Below are positions 1 to 6,571 of a stretch of 12,968 nt of DNA, one piece after another (the stretch's first letter is position 1; the number at the start of each line of letters is the position of its first letter). This DNA comes from JBBRMQ01 sp038230775. GTDB lineage: Bacteria; Acidobacteriota; Thermoanaerobaculia; Gp7-AA8. Position numbers and translations under genes: made by a program. The notes below the pieces were generated by a model, which saw only the letters and a list, made by a program, of their open reading frames with translations, made no database searches and was not told where the DNA came from. The stretch spans positions 1-12,968 of the forward strand of contig JBBRMQ010000113.1 of the NCBI GenBank assembly GCA_038230775.1, read 5' to 3'.

Positions 1-1
1 C

Positions 2-364
2 TCGGGCAAGCTCGGATCGCTGAAGGTGAATCAGTTCAGCGCGGTGATGAAGTGGCACTTCACGCCGCGGTCCTTCATCACGCCGTACATCGGAGCGGGC
101 GTCGGGTACTTCACCGGAGCCCAGTTGAACGCGACCGCCGATCCGTTCCTCGGAACGACCGCCGAGAGAGTCAAGTTTGCGAACAAGTCCGGCTTTATCG
201 CGAACGCGGGCGTCAACTTCGCGGTCACGCGCGGCATGAGCATCGGTCTCGATGGAAAGTACTCGCCGTACAAGGCGCGCGACAAGAGCGATCCCGATCC
301 GACGACGAACTCCGTGAAGCTGGACCCCGTCACGATCGCGCTCGGCATCCGCTTCCGCATGTAA
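2..364 (+). CDS. OmpW-family outer-membrane beta-barrel protein, 3' part only
   Basis: The reading frame is open from the left edge, so only the last 120 residues are present. A GTG near position 26 is an internal valine rather than a start. The fragment shows the OmpW pattern: a strand ending in MKWHFTP, then ITPYIGAGVGYF (usual family form: PYVGAGxNY), a variable loop, GFIANAGVNFAVTRGMSIGLDGKY (adjacent strands) and a final VKLDPVTIALGIRFRM strand. Alternating polar and hydrophobic residues fit a barrel in the outer membrane. OmpW proteins are small eight-stranded barrels thought to carry small hydrophobic molecules; the substrate here cannot be told. The stop lies 13 bases before leuS, with no terminator between them, so read-through into leuS is possible. 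It could also belong to the broader OMP_b-brl class, but the C-terminal motif favours OmpW. Confidence 0.8.
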   Translation, partial: SGKLGSLKVNQFSAVMKWHFTPRSFITPYIGAGVGYFTGAQLNATADPFLGTTAERVKFANKSGFIANAGVNFAVTRGMSIGLDGKYSPYKARDKSDPDPTTNSVKLDPVTIALGIRFRM

Positions 365-377
365 GATTCCGCGCCTG

Positions 378-2864
378 ATGCCGTATGACCCGAGGGAAAT
401 CGAAGCGAGATGGCAACGCGCGTGGGCGGACGCGCGCGTTGCCGAAGTCGACGTCTCCGCGCCCGGGCAGAAGTACTACATGCTCAACATGTTCCCGTAC
501 CCGTCCGGGGACCTCCACGTCGGCCACGGCCGCAATTACATCCTCGGCGACGCCCTCTATCGATCCCTGAGGATGCAGGGCCGTGCCGCGCTCAATCCGA
601 TGGGTTGGGACGCGTTCGGCCTTCCCGCCGAAAACGCGGCCATCAAACGCGGGATCCATCCTCGCGACTGGACGCGGTCGAACATCGCGCGCGAGAAGAA
701 ACAGTTCGAGCGATGGGGAATCCTCTACGACTGGTCCAAAGAGCTCGCCTCGTGCGATCCGGAGTACTACCGCTGGAATCAGTGGCTCTTTCTCCAGCTC
801 TACAAGCGGGGACTCGCGTATCGCGGCAAGGCGCCGGTCAACTGGTGCCCGCAGGATCAGACCGTGCTGGCCAACGAGCAGGTCGTCGACGGACGCTGCG
901 AGCGCTGCGGAACGATCGTCATCCAGCGCGAGCTCGAGCAGTGGTTCCTGAAGATCACCGCGTACGCCGACCGTCTCGACGCGGGCCTCGACTCGCTCGA
1001 GCACTGGCCGGAGCAGGTGAAGCTCATGCAGCGGAACTGGATCGGACGCTCGGTCGGAGCGGACGTCGAGTTCCCGGTGCCATCGCTTGGCAAGTCGATC
1101 CGCATCTTCACCACGCGTCCCGACACGATCTACGGCGCGACGTTCATGGTGCTGGCGCCGGAGCATCCCGACGTAATGACGCTGATCGCTGACAACGCCA
1201 ACCGCACCGAGATCGAGCAGTGGATCGCCGGCGTGCGCAATCAATCGAACCTCGAGCGGCAGGAGTCGGGCAAAGAAGGGCGTTTCACGGGCCAGACGGC
1301 GACGAATCCGTTTACCAACGAGCCCATTCCGATCTGGCTCGGCAACTTCGTGCTGATGCAGTACGGAACCGGCGCCATCATGGCCGTTCCCGGACATGAC
1401 CAGCGGGACTTCGAGTTCGCAAAGCAGTACGACTTGCCGATCCGCATCGTTGTCGCCGGCGGCCCAGCCGACATGACCGAGGCATTCGTCGACAAGGAGA
1501 ATGGCGTCGCGACCAACTCGGGCTTGATCGACGGCCTCAAGTCACCGCAGGCTATCGGCAAGATCAGCGAGGAGATCGAGCGCCGCGGCATCGGCAGGAA
1601 GATGGTGCGCTACCGCCTGCGCGACTGGCTGATCTCACGCCAGCGCTACTGGGGTACGCCGATCCCGATGTTGTACTGCGACAAATGCGGCATTGTTCCA
1701 GTACAAGAGGATCACTTGCCGGTGGAGCTGCCGCTCGATGTTCCTTTCACCGGACGCGAAGGCAACCCTCTGGCAAAGCACGCGGCCTTCGTCAACGCCA
1801 CCTGTCCGCAATGTGGCGGCAAGGCGCGGCGCGAGACGGACACGATGGACACCTTCGTCGATTCGTCGTGGTACTACGCGCGCTTCATCTCGTCGCACGA
1901 CGACAAGAAGATCTTCGATCCCGCGATGGTCAATCGCTGGCTGCCCGTCGATCAGTACATTGGCGGCATTGAGCATGCCATCCTGCATCTGCTCTACGCC
2001 CGCTTCATCTGCCGCACCCTGCACGACATGGGACTGACCGAGTTCGAGGAACCGTTCGAGCGGCTGTTCAACCAGGGCATGATCACCAAAGAGGGCTACC
2101 GCGACCCGTCGAACAACCGTGCGTGGGTCCCACTCAACGAAGTGGAACGGCGTGATGGCAAGCCCTATCGCGGCAACACGGAGCTCATCCCGGAAACGGG
2201 CAAGATGTCGAAGTCGCGATTCAACGTCGTCCCTCCCGATGAGCTCATCGATCGTTACGGCGCGGACACCGAGCGCGTGTACACCCTCTTCATCGCGCCG
2301 CCGGAGAAGGAAGCGGCGTGGAGCGACGAGGGCGTCATCGGCGCCTTTCGCTTTCTCAACCGCGTGTGGAAAATGGGGGAGTCGGGGGTCGCGGGTCGCG
2401 GGTCGGATGCACTCACCCGCAAGACGCACCAGACCATCGCCGCGGTGACGCAGCGCATCGAGCGGTTCGAATTCAACACGGCGATCTCCGCGCTGATGGA
2501 GCTCTCCAACGCGATGGGGGAGTCGCCCGACCGCACCAGCTACGAAGTGCTTCTCAAGCTGCTGCATCCGTTCGCCCCGCACATCACCGAGGAGTTGTGG
2601 AAGACCCTCGGCAACGAGCCGTTCATTCTGACCTCGGCGTGGCCGGTCGCCGATGAGGAGTTGATGAAGGAGGATGTCATCACCATCGCGATCCAGGTGA
2701 ACGGAAAGCTCCGCGGGCAGGTCGAAGTCGCCAACCCGCCGGTGGAGTCCGATGTCCTCGCCGCGGTGAAGACGAACACGAATGTACAACGCTGGCTGGA
2801 AGGAAAACAGATCGTGAAGACGGTCTATGTGCCGGGTAAACTCGTCAACGTGGTGGTGCGATGA
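378..2864 (+). CDS. leuS: Leucyl-tRNA synthetase
   Basis: Cytoplasmic class I aminoacyl-tRNA synthetase that charges tRNA-Leu with leucine using ATP. It has 828 residues; the E. coli enzyme has about 860. The class I signature HVGH is at residues 47-50 and KMSKS at 609-613. A cysteine cluster (CPQDQ ... CERCG) forms the first zinc-site region. The CP1 editing domain carries the threonine-rich TTRPDTIYG (245 on) and GTGAIMAVPGHDQRD (330 on), whose aspartates belong to the proofreading site for mischarged tRNA. A second cysteine pair set (CDKCG, CPQCG) precedes DTFVDSSWYYARF. The C-terminal QVNGKLRGQVEV is typical of bacterial LeuRS. The ATG at 378 gives a normal N-terminus, although no clear Shine-Dalgarno precedes it. 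The stop overlaps the lptE start (ATGA). The linker after the catalytic core (about residues 668-677) is encoded by tandem heptamers and is short compared with E. coli. Confidence 0.98.
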   Translation: MPYDPREIEARWQRAWADARVAEVDVSAPGQKYYMLNMFPYPSGDLHVGHGRNYILGDALYRSLRMQGRAALNPMGWDAFGLPAENAAIKRGIHPRDWTRSNIAREKKQFERWGILYDWSKELASCDPEYYRWNQWLFLQLYKRGLAYRGKAPVNWCPQDQTVLANEQVVDGRCERCGTIVIQRELEQWFLKITAYADRLDAGLDSLEHWPEQVKLMQRNWIGRSVGADVEFPVPSLGKSIRIFTTRPDTIYGATFMVLAPEHPDVMTLIADNANRTEIEQWIAGVRNQSNLERQESGKEGRFTGQTATNPFTNEPIPIWLGNFVLMQYGTGAIMAVPGHDQRDFEFAKQYDLPIRIVVAGGPADMTEAFVDKENGVATNSGLIDGLKSPQAIGKISEEIERRGIGRKMVRYRLRDWLISRQRYWGTPIPMLYCDKCGIVPVQEDHLPVELPLDVPFTGREGNPLAKHAAFVNATCPQCGGKARRETDTMDTFVDSSWYYARFISSHDDKKIFDPAMVNRWLPVDQYIGGIEHAILHLLYARFICRTLHDMGLTEFEEPFERLFNQGMITKEGYRDPSNNRAWVPLNEVERRDGKPYRGNTELIPETGKMSKSRFNVVPPDELIDRYGADTERVYTLFIAPPEKEAAWSDEGVIGAFRFLNRVWKMGESGVAGRGSDALTRKTHQTIAAVTQRIERFEFNTAISALMELSNAMGESPDRTSYEVLLKLLHPFAPHITEELWKTLGNEPFILTSAWPVADEELMKEDVITIAIQVNGKLRGQVEVANPPVESDVLAAVKTNTNVQRWLEGKQIVKTVYVPGKLVNVVVR
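2381..2406 (+). repeat. In-frame tandem heptamer repeat inside leuS
   Basis: Three and two-thirds copies of a 7-bp unit: GTCGGGG, GTCGCGG, GTCGCGG, GTCGG. It encodes part of ESGVAGRGSD (residues 668-677), in the linker between the catalytic core after KMSKS and the anticodon-binding helices. The 7-bp period does not match codon phase, which points to repeat expansion or insertion rather than protein selection. The same 7-bp period appears in two spacers of this window. Confidence 0.75.
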
Positions 2865-3451
2865 AAGACAGTGCGCGGACCCGCTTCAGTGTGTGGACCC
2901 GCTTCAGTGTGTGGACCGGCTTCAGCCGGTCACTGGTCCGGCTGAAGCCGGCCCTACACCTCGCGCTCGCCCTTTTGACCGGCTGCGGTTACGCGCTCGT
3001 CGGCCACAGCAACGTCCTCAGCTCGAACATCCACACCATCCAGGTGCCGGCGTTCGTCAACCGCACGACGCGCGTCGAGCTCGAGCAGTTCGTCACGCAG
3101 GCCGTCGCCGACGAGATGGTGGCGCGCGGCCGGCTGAAACTCGTCAGCACTCCCAATGAGGCCGACGCGATCCTGCGCGGCTCGATCGACAGCTTCGGCA
3201 TCTTCCCGATCGCCTTCAACCAGCAGGGCTTCGCCACGCAGTACCAGATCTCGATCACCGCAAACATCTCCCTCGTCGATCACCGCAACGAGGACAAGGT
3301 GCTTTGGAAAAACGACCAGTACCGCTTCACGGAAAACTACGAGGTGAACGTCGTCTCGGCCGATGCGGCGTCGCAGGAAACGAGAGCGATCCGCGATATC
3401 GCGGTGCGGTTTGCGGAGACGCTGGTCACGAATTTGCTGGAAGGATTCTAA
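2861..3451 (+). CDS. lptE: LPS-assembly lipoprotein LptE
   Basis: Outer-membrane lipoprotein that plugs the LptD barrel and helps insert LPS into the outer leaflet. The 196-residue product has a lipobox LLTGC with the lipidated cysteine at 42, preceded by a hydrophobic stretch (PALHLALALLTGC). The mature part matches the LptE/RlpB style: GYAL, then IHTIQVPAFVNRTTR, a helix ELEQFVTQAVADEM, EADAILRGSI, paired strands around YQISITANISLVD, and a C-terminal helix. Its position directly after leuS, with a 4-base ATGA overlap, is the standard leuS-lptE arrangement and supports the 2861 start. The N-terminus is odd: residues 6-33 are encoded by a repeat element, giving RFSVWT twice and an n-region much longer than usual. 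GTG at residues 11 and 17, or CTG at residue 28 (giving MKPALHLALALLTGC), are possible alternative starts. holA does not follow. Confidence 0.88.
   Translation: MKDSARTRFSVWTRFSVWTGFSRSLVRLKPALHLALALLTGCGYALVGHSNVLSSNIHTIQVPAFVNRTTRVELEQFVTQAVADEMVARGRLKLVSTPNEADAILRGSIDSFGIFPIAFNQQGFATQYQISITANISLVDHRNEDKVLWKNDQYRFTENYEVNVVSADAASQETRAIRDIAVRFAETLVTNLLEGF
2877..2925 (+). repeat. 18-bp direct repeats at the 5' end of lptE
   Basis: Two identical 18-bp copies (2877-2894 and 2895-2912, unit GGACCCGCTTCAGTGTGT) are followed by a partial, slightly different third copy (GGACCGGCTTCAG, 2913-2925). The third copy is the left half of the paired-hairpin element that follows, so the array looks like duplication of that element's left end. 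Because 18 is a multiple of three, the lptE frame is preserved. Confidence 0.85.
2909..2959. repeat. Paired-hairpin (REP-like) element, copy 1, inside lptE
   Basis: Ends GTGTGG (2909-2914) and CCTACAC (2953-2959) flank two arms, CCGGCTTCAGCCGG (2916-2929) and CCGGCTGAAGCCGG (2938-2951), separated by 8 bases. The arms are perfect reverse complements over 14 bp. Each arm is also a hairpin on its own (6-bp stem, 2-base loop). The design matches the element at 9482-9542. It is translated as part of the LptE signal-peptide region. In mRNA it would form a strong hairpin about 50 bases after the lptE start and could affect translation. Confidence 0.8.
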
Positions 3452-3453
3452 CT

Positions 3454-3473
3454 GCGGCGCCTTGCGGCGCCGC
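3454..3473 (+). terminator. GC hairpin directly after lptE stop
   Basis: GCGGCGCC, loop TTGC, GGCGCCGC: a perfect 8-bp stem starting 2 bases after the lptE TAA. No T-tract follows, so it is not a textbook intrinsic terminator. It may protect the mRNA 3' end or assist termination together with the large inverted repeat beside it. Confidence 0.5.
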
Positions 3474-3551
3474 GTTGTCGGTTCTCGGTTGTCGGTTGTC
3501 AAAATCCCCGCCAGGACAGCCTTTGACAACCGACCACCGACAACCGACAAC
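3474..3551. repeat. Long inverted repeat built of tandem heptamers
   Basis: The left arm (3474-3503) is four heptamers of the GTTGTCG type followed by AA. The right arm (3522-3551) is the inverted counterpart, built of GACAACC-type heptamers. The arms pair at 28 of 30 positions around an 18-base loop (3504-3521). It lies midway between the convergent lptE and ubiB genes. It has no coding potential that I can support. It may act as a bidirectional transcription barrier, or it may simply be a proliferating repeat. Confidence 0.85.
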
Positions 3552-3568
3552 GCGCGGCGAAGCCGCGC
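3552..3568 (-). terminator. GC hairpin directly after ubiB stop
   Basis: GCGCGGC, loop GAA, GCCGCGC: a 7-bp stem that touches the last base of the ubiB stop codon. On the minus strand it would sit at the very 3' end of the ubiB message. No T-tract follows. It mirrors the hairpin after lptE on the other side of the heptamer repeat. Confidence 0.45.
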
Positions 3569-5241
3569 TATTTGCCCTTGAACTTCGCCTTCTCTTCATC
3601 GCGCCGATCCAGCATCAAGGTCGACACGATCAGGTACACGGCGGCCGCTCCCGCAGCGAGGTAGCCCGCCACCGCGAGCGTGCGGTAGTAGCGGATCATC
3701 AGCGATGACGACATCAGCAGCGCGGCGATCACCACGCCCACCGTGATGCGGTTCGCGACCTTGTGAATGCCGCTCAGGAACTCCTCGGCCTGCGTCAGCT
3801 TGATGCCGAACGTGAGCCGGTTGGCGGCAGTCATATCGATGATCTCCCGCGCGCGGTGGGGGAGATCGAGGATGAGCTGATTGAGATCGAGCAGCGCGGG
3901 GTAGAAGTTGTGGGGGGCGAACTTCTGCTGCAGCTTCTGCCCGATCAACTGCTCGGCGTAGTCGCGGATGACGCCCTGCGGGTTGTAGTCGGGATCGAGT
4001 TTCTTCGTGATTGCGTCGAGGTGCAGCAGCGTCTTCGCGAACATCGCGAGCTCCGCCGGCACCTTCAGCTCGTTGTTGTTGGCGATGGAGATCACGTTGA
4101 AGATCAGCTGACCGACGTTGACCTGCTTCACGTCGACGTCATGGAAATTTGCGACCAGGGTGGAGATCTCGCGCGTGAATTTGATGGCGTCGAACTTCTC
4201 CTGCACCTCCGACATCCGCGCGCACGCCTCGGCCGCCTCCGCACCGCGGTTCGAGGAGACGGCGAGCAACAGCTTCACCACTTCGTCCTGAAACTCCTGC
4301 GTGATGCGGCTGCACATGCCGAAGTCGAGCAGCACGATCTGCGTCTGCCCATCCTCGAGGTCGCGGATGAAGACGTTGCCCGGATGCGGATCACTGTGCC
4401 AGAAGCCGTCGACGCAGATCTGTTTGAGATACGCCTGCGTGATCACGGCAGCCAGCGACTTGTAGTCGTGCTCGATCAGACCGAGCGGCGTCAGCTTCGA
4501 GACCTTCTTGCCGTGGATCAGCTCAGTCGTCAGCACATGGGCCGTCGTGAGATCGTGGACCACCTTCGGCACGTAAATCTGCGGAAAGTCGACGAGATTC
4601 TCGCGAATGATCTCGGTGTTCCGCGCTTCGTGCAGGTAGTTGAGCTCGTTCATCAGCGTGATGCGCGCCTGATCGATCGTGCCAACGAGATTCATCTTGC
4701 GGCCCAGGTCCGTGTGTTGCTCGATGGTCTGGGCGATCTCCTTGAAAACCTCCAGATCCTTCTGGACCTGTTCGCGGACGTTGGGCTTCTGCACCTTGAC
4801 GACGACCTCACGGCCGTCGCGCAACACGGCCCGATGAACCTGACCGAGCGAGGCGACGGCGAGCGGCGTCGATTCGAACGTTTCGAAGATCTTCGAGATC
4901 CGCCCGCCCAGCTCGTCCTGGACCGTCTTCTCGACCTCGGCGAAGGAGAAGGGCTCGGTCTGATCCTGTAGCGACTCCAGCGCCGCGACGTACTCCGGCG
5001 GCACGATGTCGGGACGCGTCGAGAGGACCTGGCCAAACTTGACGTACGTCGGCCCCATGTCCTTCAGCGCCTTCGCAAACGCCTGCGCGCGAGCCTGGAC
5101 GTCGGGCTCAACGGTGGTGGGCTCGGGATCCGCGACGATCATCTCGTCGGGATCCAGCTTGAGCTTGAAGTCCTTGCGGCCGTACTTCGTGAAGAGAACG
5201 AGAAGATCCCGATAGGCGCCGATGTTCCGTGTTTTCAGCAT
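3568..5241 (-). CDS. UbiB/ABC1 (AarF) family atypical kinase
   Basis: Member of the ABC1/ADCK/UbiB protein-kinase-like family, which supports isoprenoid-quinone synthesis and acts as an ATPase at the membrane. The 557 residues match family length. Family signatures are in order: KFGQ (KxGQ motif, 68-71) within YVKFGQVLSTRPDIVP; the alanine-rich loop AVASLGQVH (128-136); VVVKVQ with the ATP-site lysine K149; HSDPHPGN (282-289); and the metal-binding DFG (306-308). Two C-terminal transmembrane helices (about 500-517 and 522-543) anchor it, as in UbiB. The ExD motif reads E199-L-N201, with asparagine where aspartate is usual. The ATG at 5241 gives a family-like start, but no clear ribosome site precedes it. 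It is divergent from metK and convergent with lptE; no quinone genes adjoin it. Whether it truly serves ubiquinone or menaquinone synthesis cannot be told, so I assign no symbol. Confidence 0.93.
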   Translation of the reverse strand: MLKTRNIGAYRDLLVLFTKYGRKDFKLKLDPDEMIVADPEPTTVEPDVQARAQAFAKALKDMGPTYVKFGQVLSTRPDIVPPEYVAALESLQDQTEPFSFAEVEKTVQDELGGRISKIFETFESTPLAVASLGQVHRAVLRDGREVVVKVQKPNVREQVQKDLEVFKEIAQTIEQHTDLGRKMNLVGTIDQARITLMNELNYLHEARNTEIIRENLVDFPQIYVPKVVHDLTTAHVLTTELIHGKKVSKLTPLGLIEHDYKSLAAVITQAYLKQICVDGFWHSDPHPGNVFIRDLEDGQTQIVLLDFGMCSRITQEFQDEVVKLLLAVSSNRGAEAAEACARMSEVQEKFDAIKFTREISTLVANFHDVDVKQVNVGQLIFNVISIANNNELKVPAELAMFAKTLLHLDAITKKLDPDYNPQGVIRDYAEQLIGQKLQQKFAPHNFYPALLDLNQLILDLPHRAREIIDMTAANRLTFGIKLTQAEEFLSGIHKVANRITVGVVIAALLMSSSLMIRYYRTLAVAGYLAAGAAAVYLIVSTLMLDRRDEEKAKFKGK

Positions 5242-5318
5242 TCGGGCGGACGCGAGTGCAGGACGGGTGCCGACTTATATGTTAGGATTCGCGAACTTTC
5301 GGGCAGGAGTTCCCTTCC
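5242..5318. promoter_or_regulatory. Shared divergent promoter region of ubiB-like gene and metK
   Basis: This 77-base gap between divergent starts must hold both promoters or their ends. An A+T-rich patch at 5274-5284 (around CTTATATGTTA) stands out in GC-rich surroundings. It gives a -10-like TATAAG on the minus strand (5274-5279) and TATGTT on the plus strand (5278-5283). No convincing -35 boxes are seen. The space is too short for a SAM-class riboswitch and none is recognised. Confidence 0.4.
5304..5309 (+). promoter_or_regulatory. Shine-Dalgarno site of metK
   Basis: CAGGAG lies 9 bases before the metK ATG, the expected distance, and fixes the start at 5319. Confidence 0.75.
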
Positions 5319-6488
5319 ATGAAGCTGCACAAAACCTTGTTTACCTCGGAGTCTGTCACCGAGGGTCATCCGGACAAGATTGCGGACCAGATTTCCGACG
5401 CCATCCTGGACGCCGTCCTCGCCGCTGATCCCCTCGGCCGCGTCGCGTGCGAGACTCTCGTGACGACCGGCATGGCGATGATCTCGGGCGAGATCACGAC
5501 CAAGACTTACGTCGATTTTCCCTCGATCGTGCGCAACACGATCCGCGAGATCGGCTACACCCGCGCGAAGTACGGTTTCGACAGCGAGACCTGCGCGGTG
5601 ATGTCGTCGATCGATCCGCAGTCTCCCGATATCGCGCAGGGCGTCGATACCGGAGGAGCCGGAGACCAGGGCCTGATGTTCGGCTTTGCCTGTCGCGAGA
5701 CCCCGGAGCTGATGCCGCTGCCGATCTCGCTGGCGCACAAGCTCGTTCGCCGTCTCTCGGAGACGCGCAAGTCGGGCGATCTCGATTTCCTGCGTCCGGA
5801 CGGCAAGTCGCAGGTGACCATCGAGTACGAAGGAAAGCGTCCGATTCGCGCGAGCGCGATCGTCATCTCCACCCAGCATTCGCCTGACATCAGCAACAAG
5901 GATCTGCGCGAAGCGATCATGGAGAAGGTGATCAAGGTTGCGGTCCCGCAGGAGCTCATCGACAAGGACACGGTGTTCCACATCAACCCCACCGGCCGGT
6001 TCGTCATCGGCGGACCGCAGGGCGACACCGGTCTCACGGGCCGCAAGATCATCGTTGACACGTACGGCGGCCGCGGACGTCACGGCGGCGGCGCGTTCTC
6101 GGGCAAAGACCCCACCAAGGTCGATCGCTCGGCCTCCTACATGGCGCGCTACATCGCCAAGAACATCGTGGCCTCCGGCCTGGCGGCTGAAGTCGAAGTG
6201 CAGCTGGCGTATGCGATCGGCGTCGCGGACCCGGTGTCGATCTACGTCGACACGTTCGGGACGGGCAAGATCGAACAGGAGCGGCTCGTGGACCTCGTCC
6301 GCGAGAACTTCCTGATGACGCCGCGCGGCATCATCGAGTCACTCAAGCTGCGCCGCCCGATCTTCAAGAAGACCGCGGCGTTCGGCCACTTCGGGCGCAC
6401 GGAGCCCGAGTTCACGTGGGAAGCGACCGACAAGGCGGAGACCCTGCGCAATGCGGCAGGCGTCGGCACAGAAGCGGTCACGGCGTAG
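5319..6488 (+). CDS. metK: S-adenosylmethionine synthetase
   Basis: Cytoplasmic enzyme that joins methionine and ATP to make S-adenosylmethionine, the main methyl donor. The 389 residues match the usual bacterial length. The N-terminal SESVTEGHPDKIADQISD carries the ATP/metal residues H17 and D19. GAGDQGLMFG is at 113-122. The signature loop HGGGAFSGKDPTKVDRS spans 255-271 and holds phosphate- and K+/Mg-site residues. The start is supported by a good ribosome site and by the conserved distance to GHPDK. It stands alone, with no methyl-cycle genes such as ahcY beside it, and is followed by a triple hairpin before the convergent GT-C gene. No truncation or oddity was seen. Confidence 0.98.
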   Translation: MKLHKTLFTSESVTEGHPDKIADQISDAILDAVLAADPLGRVACETLVTTGMAMISGEITTKTYVDFPSIVRNTIREIGYTRAKYGFDSETCAVMSSIDPQSPDIAQGVDTGGAGDQGLMFGFACRETPELMPLPISLAHKLVRRLSETRKSGDLDFLRPDGKSQVTIEYEGKRPIRASAIVISTQHSPDISNKDLREAIMEKVIKVAVPQELIDKDTVFHINPTGRFVIGGPQGDTGLTGRKIIVDTYGGRGRHGGGAFSGKDPTKVDRSASYMARYIAKNIVASGLAAEVEVQLAYAIGVADPVSIYVDTFGTGKIEQERLVDLVRENFLMTPRGIIESLKLRRPIFKKTAAFGHFGRTEPEFTWEATDKAETLRNAAGVGTEAVTA

Positions 6489-6497
6489 CAGCGTAGC

Positions 6498-6566
6498 GCC
6501 ACCGTCTCGGTGGCCGTTCCGCCGCCGTCCCGGCGGCCCTTGAAACCGCCGGCGAGGACGCCGGCG
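6498..6566. repeat. Three consecutive GC hairpins between convergent genes
   Basis: Hairpin 1: GCCACCG, TCT, CGGTGGC (6498-6514). Hairpin 2: GCCGCCG, TCC, CGGCGGC (6521-6537). Hairpin 3: CGCCGGCG, AGGA, CGCCGGCG (6547-6566). All stems are perfect (7, 7 and 8 bp) with short loops. The set fills nearly all of the 83-base gap between the metK stop and the stop of the facing gene. No T-tracts are present. A bidirectional termination or mRNA-protecting role is plausible; REP-like repetitive origin is equally likely. Confidence 0.8.
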
Positions 6567-6571
6567 CTCCA

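Noticed and set aside
330..1397. Long open frame antisense to leuS (355 codons)
   Set aside because: It mirrors the codon structure of leuS in a GC-rich genome, has a biased Arg/Val/Asp/Leu content and no recognisable domain.
3763..4971. 402-codon open frame antisense to the ubiB-like gene
   Set aside because: The opposite frame has every UbiB motif. This one is a low-complexity mirror full of Leu, Asp, Glu, Val and Arg.
5242..5318. SAM-responsive riboswitch before metK
   Set aside because: The gap is 77 bases, no SAM-I/II/SAH core is visible, and promoter sequence must fit in the same gap.
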